Notes under the pieces: model-generated | Told to the model about the DNA's origin: nothing | Database searches by the model: none | The model's input: only the letters and a program-made list of their open reading frames with translations | Position numbers and translations under genes: made by a program | NCBI GenBank assembly: GCA_020466095.1 | Contig: CM035809.1 | Location: 26,959,563-27,023,562 of the forward strand | Direction: 5' to 3' | DNA: 64,000 nt | Source: Chlorops oryzae | Taxonomy: Eukaryota > Arthropoda > Insecta > Diptera > Chloropidae | Part shown: positions 24,563 to 36,449 of the stretch, one piece after another | How the letters are laid out: each line of letters opens with the position of its first letter | Position numbering within the stretch: position 1 is the first letter of the stretch

Positions 24563-25385
24563 GTACATTAAGGTGGATCGATTTTGTAACCTCCAATTTC
24601 CCTATCAGAATATTATTCTGTTGCCCATACTTAATAATTATGCCGGTCAAATGTGAATTTTAACCTTCCGCTTTTGCAAACAAAGGTTTTTCATGCCATA
24701 TTCGACTTATGTTGGTCATTATTGTTGGTGAAAACATCTCAAAAAGCAGAGAAATAATGACTTCAACGTCCCTCAAAACTCGAGCCATTAAAAAAAATTT
24801 ATATTCTCTTTAATAACTATCTTAAAATGGCCAATTTATGATGATTTTTCAAGGAAAATTTTATTATTTCTCATGCCTACAATTATGATAAGCAGGGCTC
24901 GGATATATATGCATTTATAAATTTAAAGCATACTTTATGGAGTAAACATTTTGTTCAACTCACATAAAGTTAAGATTAAAATAGATTTTTAACATCAATA
25001 AGAATTTTTATGAAGGTAGAAAAGCCGTTTGAAGTTCAACTTCACTAGAATTATTCGCAAAATGTTGGTAAGGAAAGTTTCCCCCCCATAAAGTATGCTT
25101 TAAATTTATAAATGCATATATATCCGAGCCCTGATGATAAGAATCAAAATAGGAAAAATTGAATTTAAAAACATTTTTGATTAGATAGAAATGTCAATAA
25201 TTTGTAGCATGCTTTTAGGCATATTTATGATGGGCCTTCTTTTTAAAAAGCGGAATGAAAAAATTTGGATTTGACCTATGGTTCCCTGGGCATTCTTTCT
25301 CCAAAAAAAATTGTAGAATCTTATTTCACTAGGGCAATTTTAATTTTTTTTTTTTGTCGACCAAAACGATCCACCTTAATGTACA
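24562..25385. mobile_element. TIR element carrying a nested MITE
   Basis: Termini TGTACATTAAGGTGGATCG and CGATCCACCTTAATGTACA are inverted repeats. A 241-bp hAT-like MITE (24,893-25,133) is inserted inside, so the host element was about 575 bp. The same TGTACATTA(A/G)GGTG terminus begins the elements near 8,929 and 29,439. Confidence 0.7.
24893..25133. mobile_element. hAT-like MITE, perfect 8-bp duplication
   Basis: CAGGGCTCGG and CCGAGCCCTG ends, family interior, and a perfect ATGATAAG duplication (24,885-24,892 and 25,134-25,141). The long terminal inverted repeats run through 'tatatatgcatttataaatttaaagcatactttatgg'-type sequence (given here only as a description of the left 45 bp). Confidence 0.9.
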
Positions 25386-25638
25386 TATATTGCTGCACGT
25401 CTTTCATTAACGGTCATTTTGTTTCCATCTTTTTTTGGAAATACTTATTTCCCCTGAATGTCTCCGAATAAGGCCAAAATTTCCTTAAAGTTAATTTGGG
25501 AATCTTCTTAAAACAAAAACCGTGGTCCATAAAAATTCTCCTGTAGACTTTTCTCCTCTCCAAGTCTGTAATAAAAATCATAAAGTTGCCATAATTTTAT
25601 GGACATCCCCTTTACTGACAACAGTGGACCATCAAGAC

Positions 25639-25785
25639 CAGGGGTGGACTGGGCCTACGGGCAACCGGGCAAATGCCCGGTGGGCCCCCATTAAGGATCA
25701 ATACTCATGGAGTAAGGATTTTTTTTTAAATATTTTTTTTCTTAGGTAACGCTCGGTGGGCCCTTTGATCCCCAGTCCGCCCCTG
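25639..25785. mobile_element. 147-bp GC-rich hAT-type element
   Basis: Ends CAGGGGTGGACTGG and CCAGTCCGCCCCTG flanked by a perfect 8-bp duplication ATCAAGAC (25,631-25,638 and 25,786-25,793). The left part contains CCGGGCAAATGCCCGG and CGGTGGGCCC. Its GC-rich ends contrast sharply with the local AT-rich DNA. Similar CAGGGG(T/C)GGACTGG termini are, to my knowledge, found on hAT elements in distant animals. Confidence 0.85.
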
Positions 25786-28700
25786 ATCAAGACCCTTTCT
25801 ATGTTCAAACGGCACCACGTTTTCTTTTTTCTGAATAAATTTAGAAGTGATTACTGACACAATTAAAAGGATCACTCAAAAGTGTACTAACAAATTTTAG
25901 GAATATTTCTATTCATTCTTGCAGCTTTGTTAGCATTTAGGAGTTCTATGGAAAACCCTTATCAAGTTTAATTGATAAAGGCTTAAAATTATATATATAA
26001 TTAGGCTTTGAAATATTCAAAAGCACACATTTAGGTGTTGAATTCAAATGTTTTCTGTCGCCCTGGTGATTTACGAATAAATCAATGTCCCAAATAAGTT
26101 CTTTCCTAGTCTAAAAATAATTAAAAATTAATACAATATTGATTTTGAATTTTTTTAAATTGAATTTTCCACTTCAAACGCACTTTTCTTCGCATTCTTT
26201 TGTGTGGGAATTTTTTAATTCAATGCAAAGGAGCCGCAATCAAAACACTGAACAACGAATTGTTAATGTCCAATTATAGGTATCGAATATTAATGCTTTA
26301 TACGGATACATTAAAGATTAATGCACGCACTCAAACGTACTCCCATGCACACACACACACACACTCATTCAACTGAAAATTCGATGTCCTTTTACGACTT
26401 TCCGTTTACCGGCGATGATACGTGCTCAACTTGATCCTCGATTGGGTTGACATTTAACTTTTGTTGTATCGAAAACGATGGGAAAATTTAACAATTTTGC
26501 CAAATTCCGGAAGTCACACACACACACACACATACATCCCCACCCTCACACACATTACCACATTCATACATTTGACTCGTACTCGTATCGATTTGTGGGA
26601 ATGACCTACAAAATGTTGATGTTTTAATAAGTTCTTTGTGTGTGTGTGCCTGCATGAAATGTTGTATATGTGTTTGTGTGGGTGTGAGCGCATATCATGG
26701 TGGAAAATGGAGAAATATAATTTAGGATAAAGGGAAATCGTATCTTGTTGAGAAAATTCCCCGACATGGAGACGTGCTGCTTGCTGTGAAAATGTGTTAC
26801 TCTCTGTTCAAAATCCTTTCGATGCCCCATTGGGAATTTGTTTCAACATTTTATGCAATTTCCTTCGCTTTTGTGCTCATCAATTTGTGTGTGTGTGTGT
26901 GTGTTTGCGCAATTTAGTTGCTATTTTTGGTTTATTTGCAAGAAAAAAAAGAAAATATTTACACACAAATCGAATTCCAACGCCACGGGGAGCATTAATA
27001 TAGTCGAATGCAAAAATAAATCAGGCTTCAGTAGGCGTTACAGCTCGAATTCTTTATGAATTATGTGAACATGTTCGTTCATGGTATCGAAATTGGGAAG
27101 GATATGTACTTGTATGAAAGGAAGGAAATGAAGGAGTATAGACGATGTAAGACGTTCGGTTCAACCTTGAAAGACTCGTATTTGTGAATGTTGATTGGAA
27201 TTTGTTCCAAGAAAAAGAAAATGGAAATTTTGAAAATCATAGCATAGTTTAAGGAGCGTTCTGGACGTTTTTTGCAGTACTTTAATAAATAGAGAAGTTT
27301 TGAAGAGCCCTATATAGTGAAGAATAGAGTTCATTTTGTTAGCCTCATGGCCTTATGAAAACATTTGAATAGATCCCTAAAGGTATGCAATTGAATTTTT
27401 TCTTACAATAATGGTATAAATAGAAACTATATAGTACTAAAATTTCTGTTGAAGCTGTGTATTGAAACACATCTTTCAGAAAAGCTTCATTAAAATTTAT
27501 CTGCATACTTTAATGGCTCATTTCGAATCTTCTTCTTCTTCTAGCATGTTATTTCACCGGCTTATACCAGGGTCCGCATTTCGAATGATTTCTGTTTTAC
27601 TATTTCCGGCTTCCTCCATTGATCTGTACGATTTCGAAGCTATGAAGCTGAAATAAACCACAAAAATTCAAAATTTAAAGCATACTTAAAGGGGGTATTT
27701 CGTAAAGCCCCTAAAAGAAACCAAATTTTCTTGGCGCACAACAAATATTTATTCGAATTTCGTTTTAATATCAAATAAACTTTGTGAGGCATAGCAATTC
27801 AAGGACATTAGCATATCCCTCGGGGTTGTTATTGTCGTACTTTCCGCTGTATTTCCATATCTATAATAAAAAAAATGCAAATGCGAGAAACCACTCGGCC
27901 ACTATAACACACTATCGAACACTATTATCGAGGTCAACTACCAAAGTTTGTATGGCTTTCATGCATAAACATGTAATCAGGCAGCATTCTTCCTAACATC
28001 AATTTTTATTACATGCTATCGAGCAGAAACTTGTAGCAGCAATTCAGGCGCTTGTATTGTTAAGGCTTACACATTCCGTTCTGTTCTTCTCCACCCTCCC
28101 ATTTAATTTGATCTTTGCCCACGGGAGGCATTGTACGCGGACGCAGACCCAGTAATTCTCTTCTCATTATTGATGATCTCTTTTTTATGTTTATGCCCCA
28201 TTCCATTCCATTCCATTCGAATTCATTGCTTAAAGGAACAACAACAATGAAAAGGCATAATTTAATCTAGTCGAGAATATATTTCATCAAGGCACCTTTC
28301 TTTTCATGGTCTTAACAGATCCAAACACACACACATACACACAGGCGAATGAATATGCGGTTGTGTGGCTTCAAGATGCATACTATGAAAATGCTGAGAA
28401 TGCTATGGCCGACCACAATTCAAAAGAGCCCGCATTGACAAATTGACAATCCTTATTGAGGCTTTGGTATAATGGATGGAAAAATGTTGGAATTTTTATT
28501 CAAAAATCATAGAGGAAAATTTCTTTTATTCAAAAACTGAAATATTTTGTAGGGAATTTTTTCCCCCAATTCAGCATAACATATGCAGAAGAATGGAGAA
28601 AAAATGAGAACATTTCATTGTAGAGCCCCTGTGGGTATGCTAAAATGTTTATCTCAATGCTGGTTATGGAATAACGTATGTAGGGCAATAATTGGATTAG

Positions 28701-29438
28701 AATGAGCGATGGAATTTTTCATTTAAATTGTGCTAAGAATTCGAATCACGATGATGTAGGAAGGGGATAGCGTGCTCCTAGAAGCATGCTTCAAATAATA
28801 CCGTTTTTTTTATTATTCATAGAGGAAATTATTTCAATTTTCACGAGTCCAACCGAAACGAAAACACGCAAAGAATCAATTTTTTAATCTCGTAAAGCTT
28901 TCATCAACGCAACGCACTCTAATTGAGTGGCCCAAAAGTCCACACACTCGAACACAAAAGAAAACAAAAAGCCACAAACAACAAAAAAAAAAAAAAAGGA
29001 AAAACGCAAAAACAATCCCAGCGGCTTCCAGTTCCACTTCCTCCATCTGCCTGTTCAAACACGTCAGTCAACAAATGTCAGTGGAAGCAGGCAGCATGCA
29101 ATCACTTCCCGTCATTTCGAGCGTTGAGCTGCTGCTGCTGCTGCACATATGTTTTGGGCTTTGCTCTTGTGGTGTCATTGCATTTGTCTTTTTGAAAGGA
29201 ATTATTCATTTATGAAAGCCCATAGCTCATAGCACAACTGAAAGTATGCTACGAATACTCGTATGTTGGAATATGTACGCCATCAAGTCTCTCTTGCATA
29301 ACACGGGGCCGATCTTTTCATTTATTTAATGCAATACATTTCGAGTGAGCCTCGAGTAAGATATCAAATCAAATATTCAAGAGCATTTCCAGCATTGCTT
29401 CGAAGTACGTGCATGTAAATTCATGTCGTGCGATTGTA
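25786..29438. other. Intronic stretch with CA microsatellites
   Basis: No gene recognised. (CA)/(TG) tracts lie near 26,347-26,363, 26,515-26,533, 26,887-26,905 and 28,325-28,343. CTG repeats at about 29,129-29,144 read as a cysteine run in a chance frame. Several isolated GCATAC/GTATGC motifs occur (27,376, 27,502, 27,680, 28,628, 29,237). Confidence 0.5.
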
Positions 29439-30454
29439 TGTACATTAGGGTGTCCAAAAATTTTTTTTTTCGAATTTAATAGTAGAACGTAAGGTTTCCG
29501 AAAGCTTATTCAAGGAAAAGCTTATTCAAGGACAAAGAAAATTCGTCCTATAGCAGGAGATTTTAGAAAAAGGGATATTAGCACGGCGGGAAATTTCGCC
29601 GAAAATCAATGCCCATGAACAGGGCTCGGATTTTGATGCATTTATAAATTTAAAGCATACTTTATGGGGTAAAAATCTTTCTAATTAACCTTTTGTGAAT
29701 AATTTTAGCGAAGTTTAACTTAAAACCATTTTTCTAACTTGAAAAAAATTCATATTGAAGTTAAAAATCGATTTAAATCTTTGCTTTATGAGTTGAACAA
29801 AAGTTTTACGCCATAAAGTATGCTTTAAATTTAAAAAAGCAACAGAATCTGAGCCCTGCCCATGTAAAACTCGTCATTTTGAGTCCATTTATTATTGATT
29901 GGCTATCATATAGGCAATGAAATTTTCAAGTGTTAGCCTGGAAGTATGCAACGTGTTTTTGTTATAATTATTTCAAAAATACATATATTAGGACATTGTT
30001 TTGGAACTATAAGAGTAAAATCCTAATTTCCTTTAAAAAATTACAAAGGAATTCGTACTTTTTGAAATTCCATTATTACTTTCAACCATTTTCATATAAA
30101 ATTAAGAAATTTTTGGGCCTTCTTTTTTGGACGCCCGATTTTGTTCGTAAAAATGTCTACTAAAGATGCCTAAATAACCTATAAAGTTGGTATATTTTGC
30201 AGTATATGTAACTGAGAACAAAGATTGTACACTTTTCCACCGAATAGTATCTTAAAATCCTGAAAAGCATTGCTTATGAAGAAGCTATCTCCAAAAATTT
30301 GGAAATTTGGGGCTTTTGAGGAAAATCCGCTGAGCGCAACCCCTAAACCATTTACGAAAAATCTGAAAAAATTCTCAAAAATACTTTGACCCATAGGCTT
30401 TGAAAAAACCACGTTCCAAAAAAAAATTTTTTTTTGGGACACCCTAATGTACAT
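29439..30454. mobile_element. TIR element carrying a nested MITE
   Basis: Left end TGTACATTAGGGTGTCC and right end GGACACCCTAATGTACA are inverted repeats, with an A/T-rich run inside each. A hAT-like MITE (29,620-29,858) is nested inside, as in the 24.56 kb element. A 102-codon minus-strand frame at the right end shares a degenerate phrase with a frame in the 16 kb repeat. I read this as family-level repeat similarity, not as a gene. Confidence 0.65.
29620..29858. mobile_element. hAT-like MITE copy
   Basis: CAGGGCTCGG start, GAGCCCTG end, family interior. Flanking octamers CCCATGAA and CCCATGTA match at seven positions. Confidence 0.85.
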
Positions 30455-30707
30455 ATGTAGCCGTTGATTGTGGTTAGGTGAACACACTCGATGCCTGTAT
30501 TTTGCACAAATATTTGCTGATGTTACACTTTCATGCGTTCTTTTATCGCAACAAATATTGCTTTATTGGCAGAAATGATGGTGCAGCTGTGATAAGTACA
30601 GTTGGGCAAAAGTTTGGGTATACCGAATAAAGAGGATACTCAGAGAAAGGGGTCTTAAATGTTTAAAAAATATTGAAATTCCTTAAAGAAAAATGATATA
30701 TCATCAT

Positions 30708-30949
30708 CAGGGCTCGGATTTTGTTGCTTTTATAAATGTAAAGCATACTTTATGGAGTAAAAATTTTGTTCAACTCACATAAAGTACGGATTCAAATCGA
30801 ATTTTAACATCAATATGAATTTTTTTGAAGTTAGAAAAGCGGTTTGAATTTCAAATTCGCTAAACTTATTCGCAAAATATTGGTAAGAAAATTTTTTTAC
30901 CCCATAAAGTATGCTTTAAATTTATAAAAGCAATAAAATCCTAGCCCTG
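30708..30949. mobile_element. hAT-like MITE copy
   Basis: CAGGGCTCGG start and CTAGCCCTG end with the full family interior. Flanks ATCATCAT and TTCATCAT match at seven of eight positions. Confidence 0.85.
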
Positions 30950-31157
30950 TTCATCATAATGAATGCTACAACACTACGAGTATGGCGCACCTGCGTAACC
31001 TAGCCAAGCCTTCACAACTAGGCTCATCGGGCTTTCGAGCTATATCGAGCTTTTTTGGGTACAATATATGAATGATGGGCAATATGTAAACGGGATTAAT
31101 AGCACTGTGCTTGAATTTGGTACTTTTTTTTTTACCGACAACATGGAGACAAATTAT

Positions 31158-32090
31158 ATAAAAAAAACAAGTAAGAAAGCTAAAGTCGGTCAAGCCCGAC
31201 TTTGAAATACCCAGCGTCCCGACATTATGAGCGCACTATGTTTTGCTTCTCTATTTGTGGGCGTGGCAGTGGGAGGGCAACATAAATTATTCCCGTACAC
31301 CTTTCATTCGCCTTGGTGAACCTATGTTGCGAATTTGAAGCTTCTACGCCTTTTACTTCGGAAGTTACGAAAAATCTTTATTTGTGGGCGTGGAAGTGGG
31401 CGGGCCACAAAAAATTTTTTCCTACACCTTTCATTCGCCTAGGTGAACCTATGTTGCCAATTCGGAGCTTCTACGCCTTTTTCTTCGGAAGTTACGAAAA
31501 ATCTTCATTTTTGGGCGTGGCAGTGGGCGGGCCATAAAAAAAATTTTCCTACACCTTTCATTCGCCTTGGTGAACCTATGTTGCGAATTTGAAGCTTCTA
31601 CGCCTTTTACTTCACAAGTTACGATAAGCCCTTAATTTTGGGCTTATTTGTGGGCGTGGCTCGAGGTGGGCGGCGTCCATTTTTTGCCAGGATATGTCCC
31701 TTTTCGTAGTTTACCAGTACACCAAATATCAATGGAATGTGTTGAGTGGTTCGCAAGTTACAAGCATTTTACTGAAAACACATTATATTCATTTGTGGGC
31801 GTGGCAGTGGGCGGATGTCTCCCATTTTTACTTAGGATCATACTCGGATCCCGATATACCTGTGTGCCAAATTTCGACTTGATTGGTCCAGCCGTTTCGG
31901 AGGAGATCCGACCACGGACGGACGGACAGACGGACGGACGGACAGACGGACAGACGGACATGTCTAAATCGATTCAGTTTTTGATCCTGATCATTTCTAT
32001 ATATATTTTTCTATATCTCCGGAGCTTAATTCTCCCTGTTACAAGATTTGCACAAAACTAATATACCCCGCTTACGCTGGGTATAAAAAC
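31158..32090. mobile_element. DINE-1-like repeat, copy 2, with a paralogous empty site
   Basis: Begins AACAAGTAAG followed by 'agtcggtcaagcccgac', contains three direct copies of a roughly 120-bp block with 'gtgggcgtggcagtgggcgg', then a GACGGACGGACAG tract (about 31,916-31,960), ACATGTCTAAATCGA, a TATATAT core, and ends '(c)tgggtataaaaac'. The flanks (to 31,150 and from 32,092) are continuous, in reverse complement, around 55,795-55,815. The insertion can therefore be delimited from an unoccupied copy. Confidence 0.75.
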
Positions 32091-32339
32091 ATAATTGGAG
32101 GCGCTGAATTCAGTCCCGCCAACCTTTATTTTAGATTGACTCTACTTTTTGAGATATCGCGGTTTAAAAATGATGACTAACTTCATTAAAAAACATATAA
32201 AAATATTTAGTTCATGTTACTATATATTTATGACAGAATAATGACGATAACGTTAATAACTTGTATTTAGTAGACTTCCTGTGCAAAACTTCGTTCAAAT
32301 CGCAACGGTAATTGGTACTTAATAAGTGCTTGTTTTCAA

Positions 32340-32640
32340 TTTCCATCACATTTATTAAAAAAAGTGAAGCATACTTTTAGGGGAAGTAAAATTTTTGACT
32401 TTCGATTTTTTTAAAATATATTTTTTCCAGTTTAAAGACACTTCTTTAAAAAAGAATTTTAATGGTAATGATGTTTTTTGACAAGGCGGTGTAATGGGAA
32501 AGCAAATGACCAGCAACTGAGAGTTCTGAAGTTCAAACCCCGCATTTGGGAGCATGTAAAATGTTTTAAGTAAAAACAAAATTATGCTTGCATACTTTAG
32601 GGATCCATCTTCAAACGCGACAATCCCAATGCCAAAAAAT
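32340..32640 (+). repeat. Dispersed repeat with tRNA-like core, copy 1
   Basis: Runs from 'gaagcatacttttagggg' to 'gcttgcatactttaggg'. The middle holds a tRNA-like stretch at about 32,483-32,543: an A-box-like GGCGGTGTAATGGG and a B-box-like AAGTTCAAACCCC. A close copy lies at 34,725-34,990. Confidence 0.65.
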
Positions 32641-34468
32641 AATATGAATATTGTATTTGGCGTATTTTAGTTATTTTTTCTAGATATCCGAATTTTTCCC
32701 AAGAGTTTCGATAGTGTCAATCCCACATTTAAGAAGAAAATGGTACGTTAGGAAGTCACTCAGTGTCACCGAGTTGGGTCCAGAGGTCAAGTATCGATTT
32801 ATAACTACACGAATCAATACCACAATACCCCTAGAGGATCAATCGTTTGTAAAGGTTTAGTGGCAGTAACTCTTAAAGTTATATTCACATTGATTTATTC
32901 TTTGGATGACTAAGGATCAAAGTGTTCTAACCATTCCTTAAGGACCAACACCCAGTCGGGCCTCAATTCCAATAAACCATAGACGAAAGATGTCAGAACA
33001 TTCCATTTTTTATTCCTCTTAATAAACAACAATCCATTGCGCCCCTCATCTGCCCCCAAAATGGAGAAGAGGATATTAAATTAAATCAAGACATGACAAG
33101 ACATCTCGACCAATTGCTGCCAATAAAAGAAGAAAAAAAAATCGTTGACATTTAAACGTAATAAAACAAAATGACAGCGAAAGTGGCAAGAACAAAAAAA
33201 AAAAAAAATGCGACCTCTTGACGTCACGTATGAATTCTATGGCGATGAAAGTAAAGGACATTCGAGATGAACGACGATGTCATTGTGTAATTACATAAAT
33301 CAACGCGATTAAATTCAGCGTGTGTGTTCGGTTTTTTCTTTTTCTTTGGTTTTGTTCTTCTCCGAGGGAAGAAAAGGATAAAAAGTTTTTGAGAAAAAAT
33401 TTTCATGTATTTTTTTTTTTTTTATTTCGTAATTTGACTCGAATGAGTTGGAAATGAAAGGGGAAAATGAAAACGTGACTTCGCGTGCCATTTTTTCTGA
33501 GGAAGTGAAAAAGGACCCACATCCAGGACGACACACAGCTTTATGCTGTTAAATATTCCTTTATTTGCATGACTTGGCGCTTCGTCTGTGTATGTGTTCA
33601 ATTTCTGTGCTGCGTACTCATTAATTTCCATTAATTATTGAACGTCAATTAAACGCAGCGTCCCTATCCCTGTGTCCGATACTTACAGCATCAAATTTAA
33701 GCGCGCGCAAACGAATACAAATGCAAACACCAACGCAACCATGGCAGGAATTTATGAAGAGGAAAGGGAAATTATTATGTATCACATTGCCTTATAACCT
33801 AATTACGTTGGATCGGGAATTGGCACGCAGCCACAAAATACAAATTGACTTGAATTTCTCGAATGTTTGCAGAACTAGATGCTGCAGGCAATGTGTATCC
33901 TTGGAAATTTTATTTCATCGTAATTAAAGCGTGAACTTGAATTTCAAAATTAATTGATTTTGGAATTGTCACCAGCGGCTGTGTGAATACGAGAGACTGC
34001 TTCGTGGTTCCACTCTCCTTGAGTACATTTTTTTTAATTCGCCTTAATGTTGCTTACTCTTCGGTTGCTAGTGTCACCTGCAGACGATAGAGGTTTCATC
34101 GTTCTCATTAAGTTTTCATCACTGTAGCTAAGGCAATTAGAAACACTTTATAACTGGTTTTTTTTTTTCCTGGAAACACAATCCAATCGGGTGCAACTTA
34201 ATAGTTATCCTTAGATGTATCTTATAATGGATATAATAGATTTAAGCATTATTAGTACAGTGGTTAAAATAATATTTTGAAAATTCTAATACTTTAAATA
34301 TTTTTAACATTTATCTTTTTGGTGCCAACAAGTCATTTCATGTCTCTTTTGTTAATTGTTTACTTCTGTAAGTAAACTCCTTCGGTCCTGAATTGCCCTT
34401 GGGCTTACTTCAGTAAGTAAACCCAAGAAGTTCAGGATCGAATTAATAATATTTAATAATATCATTAG
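32641..34468. other. Intronic stretch, no gene recognised
   Basis: Only short, compositionally biased frames. Poly-A/T runs at 33,197-33,208 and 33,410-33,423. No repeat family recognised. Confidence 0.5.
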
Positions 34469-34712
34469 CAGGACTCGGATTTTGTTGACTTTTATAAATT
34501 TGAAGCATACTTCATGGAGTAAGAATTTTGTTCAACTCACGTTAAGTTAAGATTCAAATCGATTTTTAAGTTCAATATGAATTTTTTTGATGTTCGAAAA
34601 GCGGTTTGAAGTTCAACTTCGCTTAACTTATTTGCAAAATGTTGGTAAGAAAAATTTTTGCCCCATAAAGTATGCTTTCAATTTAAAAAAATTAAAAAAA
34701 TTCCGAGGCCCA
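34469..34712. mobile_element. hAT-like MITE, degraded right end
   Basis: Left end CAGGACTCGG (one change from the family) and full interior; right end decayed to TTCCGAGGCCCA. No duplication recognisable. Confidence 0.75.
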
Positions 34713-34724
34713 TTCTTCTCATAT

Positions 34725-34990
34725 AAAATTTCCGTCACATTTATTAAAAAAAGTGAAGCATACTTTTAGGGAAATAAAATTTTTGACTTTCGATTTTTTT
34801 TAAATATATTTTTTCCAGTTTAAAGACACTGCTTTTAAAAAGAATTTTAAGAGTAACGATGTTTTTTGACAAGGCGGTGTAATGGGAAAGCAAATGAGAG
34901 TTCTGGAGAGTTCAAACCCCGCACATGGCATTAACAAAATTATGCTTGCATACTTAACGGATCAACGTTTAAACGTAAAAATCTCCGTTA
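34725..34990 (+). repeat. Dispersed repeat with tRNA-like core, copy 2
   Basis: Nearly collinear with 32,340-32,640, including 'gaagcatacttttaggg', 'gacaaggcggtgtaatggg' and 'gcttgcatactta'. The tRNA-like region has lost about 13 bp between the boxes. Confidence 0.65.
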
Positions 34991-35399
34991 ACTGAGCCAA
35001 TCACAAAAAATCAGTATCACCATTGTATTCAGCGGGTTTTAGCTATCATTTTTTAGATATGAAAGCCGTCTGTCGGTCTTTTGAACTAGCACTGTGTTAT
35101 CAATCAAACTCTAGAATAAGCGGTATACCCTAAGTCCTTTTTCTAATAGAACTTCATTTTAAAATCATTACTATGCCTCGGAATTTTAATATGTAAAAAA
35201 AATGAAAAAAAAAATTCAAAAAAATATTTAAAAAATATTCAAAAAAATTCAAACAAAAATGCAAAAAATTCAAAATATTCAAAAAATTCACAGTCAAAAA
35301 TTGCCAACAATTGCATAAAATAATTCAAAATCAAAACAAGTCTTCTAATACATTACAATTAGGTTATGGCTTGCACTAGTATTACGGGACGACATGTCG

Positions 35400-36444
35400 C
35401 ACAGTGGGATTTCTCCATACATCGTGCGGCAAAAAATAGAAGGAATAGTCCTATCACAATGAAAATTGGTATGCGGATGTAAATTGAGGTCATTAAAATA
35501 TAAACAAAAATTTTTCGAAATCAGTTCACCCCTTCGGGTACCCCCCATAGACCCCCCCATGCAGTTTTGTATGGCAGCTACATCTAAAACTCAACCGATT
35601 TTAATGAAACTTTGTCAGAATGTTGTTTATACTCAAAAACGAATATATACAAAAAATGGTTCAAATCTGACAGTCCCTAGGGGTACTTCCACTGGATAAA
35701 ACTGCCTTTTCAGTATAAATGGCATCGTAGTTTCGTATGCTCTCACATTCGTAAACAAAAATTTTAATAAAATGTTTTGTTTTTGTAATTTCTTAGTTAG
35801 TTCTTAATTTCTTATAAAAATTGCCATCAGAAATTATAATAAAGCGTTAATGAATACTGATCATCCTTAACATATGCAATGTTTTTTTCCCCTTAATATC
35901 CAGACATTTGCCCGGTGGTTTTTAACATAAAAATGAACTTTATCGAGACAATCGTAAGTGGGCGGTAAAGTTTTTTTCATAGATCGTTAGAACAGACTCC
36001 AAACATTTATTTTTTTTATCATCTAGAAGACAAAGCACGACAAAGCATATAAACTTTTTGTCCATTGAAAAAAGGAAAGGCGTCATTTTCGAGGTAGAAT
36101 TTTTGATAGGCCACCTCCTCTTCGATATTCAATAAATTGCCACAATTTTTAATTCCTTTTAAAAATCAAACTCTAAATTTTAATAAAAAATCACCTTTAT
36201 AGCAACAGTGGTAGATTTAATCCGAAAAAAATGGGAACCAATTTGAACTTTTTTTTTTTTCAATTTTTCGAAGAAAAAACATTTTCTATCTTTAGCTTAA
36301 TTTTTTTATATAAAAAAATTATGTTTTTTGAAAAAACAGTTTTGAATTATTCTAATCTAGAGGTTTCTCTGTTAGATTAAATCGACAAATCATACAATTA
36401 GAATGGTCAAAAAATCCTATTTCTGCCGCTGAAATCCCACTGTG
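35400..36444. mobile_element. Transib-like non-autonomous element with CACAGTG ends
   Basis: 14-bp terminal inverted repeats CACAGTGGGATTTC and GAAATCCCACTGTG are flanked by a perfect 5-bp duplication TGTCG (35,395-35,399 and 36,445-36,449). CAC-starting termini with 5-bp GC-rich duplications are typical of Transib transposons, relatives of the RAG1 core, whose consensus end is CACWATG. The 1,045-bp interior has no transposase-like frame. A short stretch carries C-rich text at 35,527-35,556. Superfamily assignment is inference from termini and duplication length. Confidence 0.6.
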
Positions 36445-36449
36445 TGTCG

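Noticed and set aside
33721..33927. 68-codon frame starting MQTPTQPWQEFMKRK as a further MESK2 first exon
   Set aside because: No donor of phase 0 in good context ends it and the start context is unremarkable; the two other first exons fit better.
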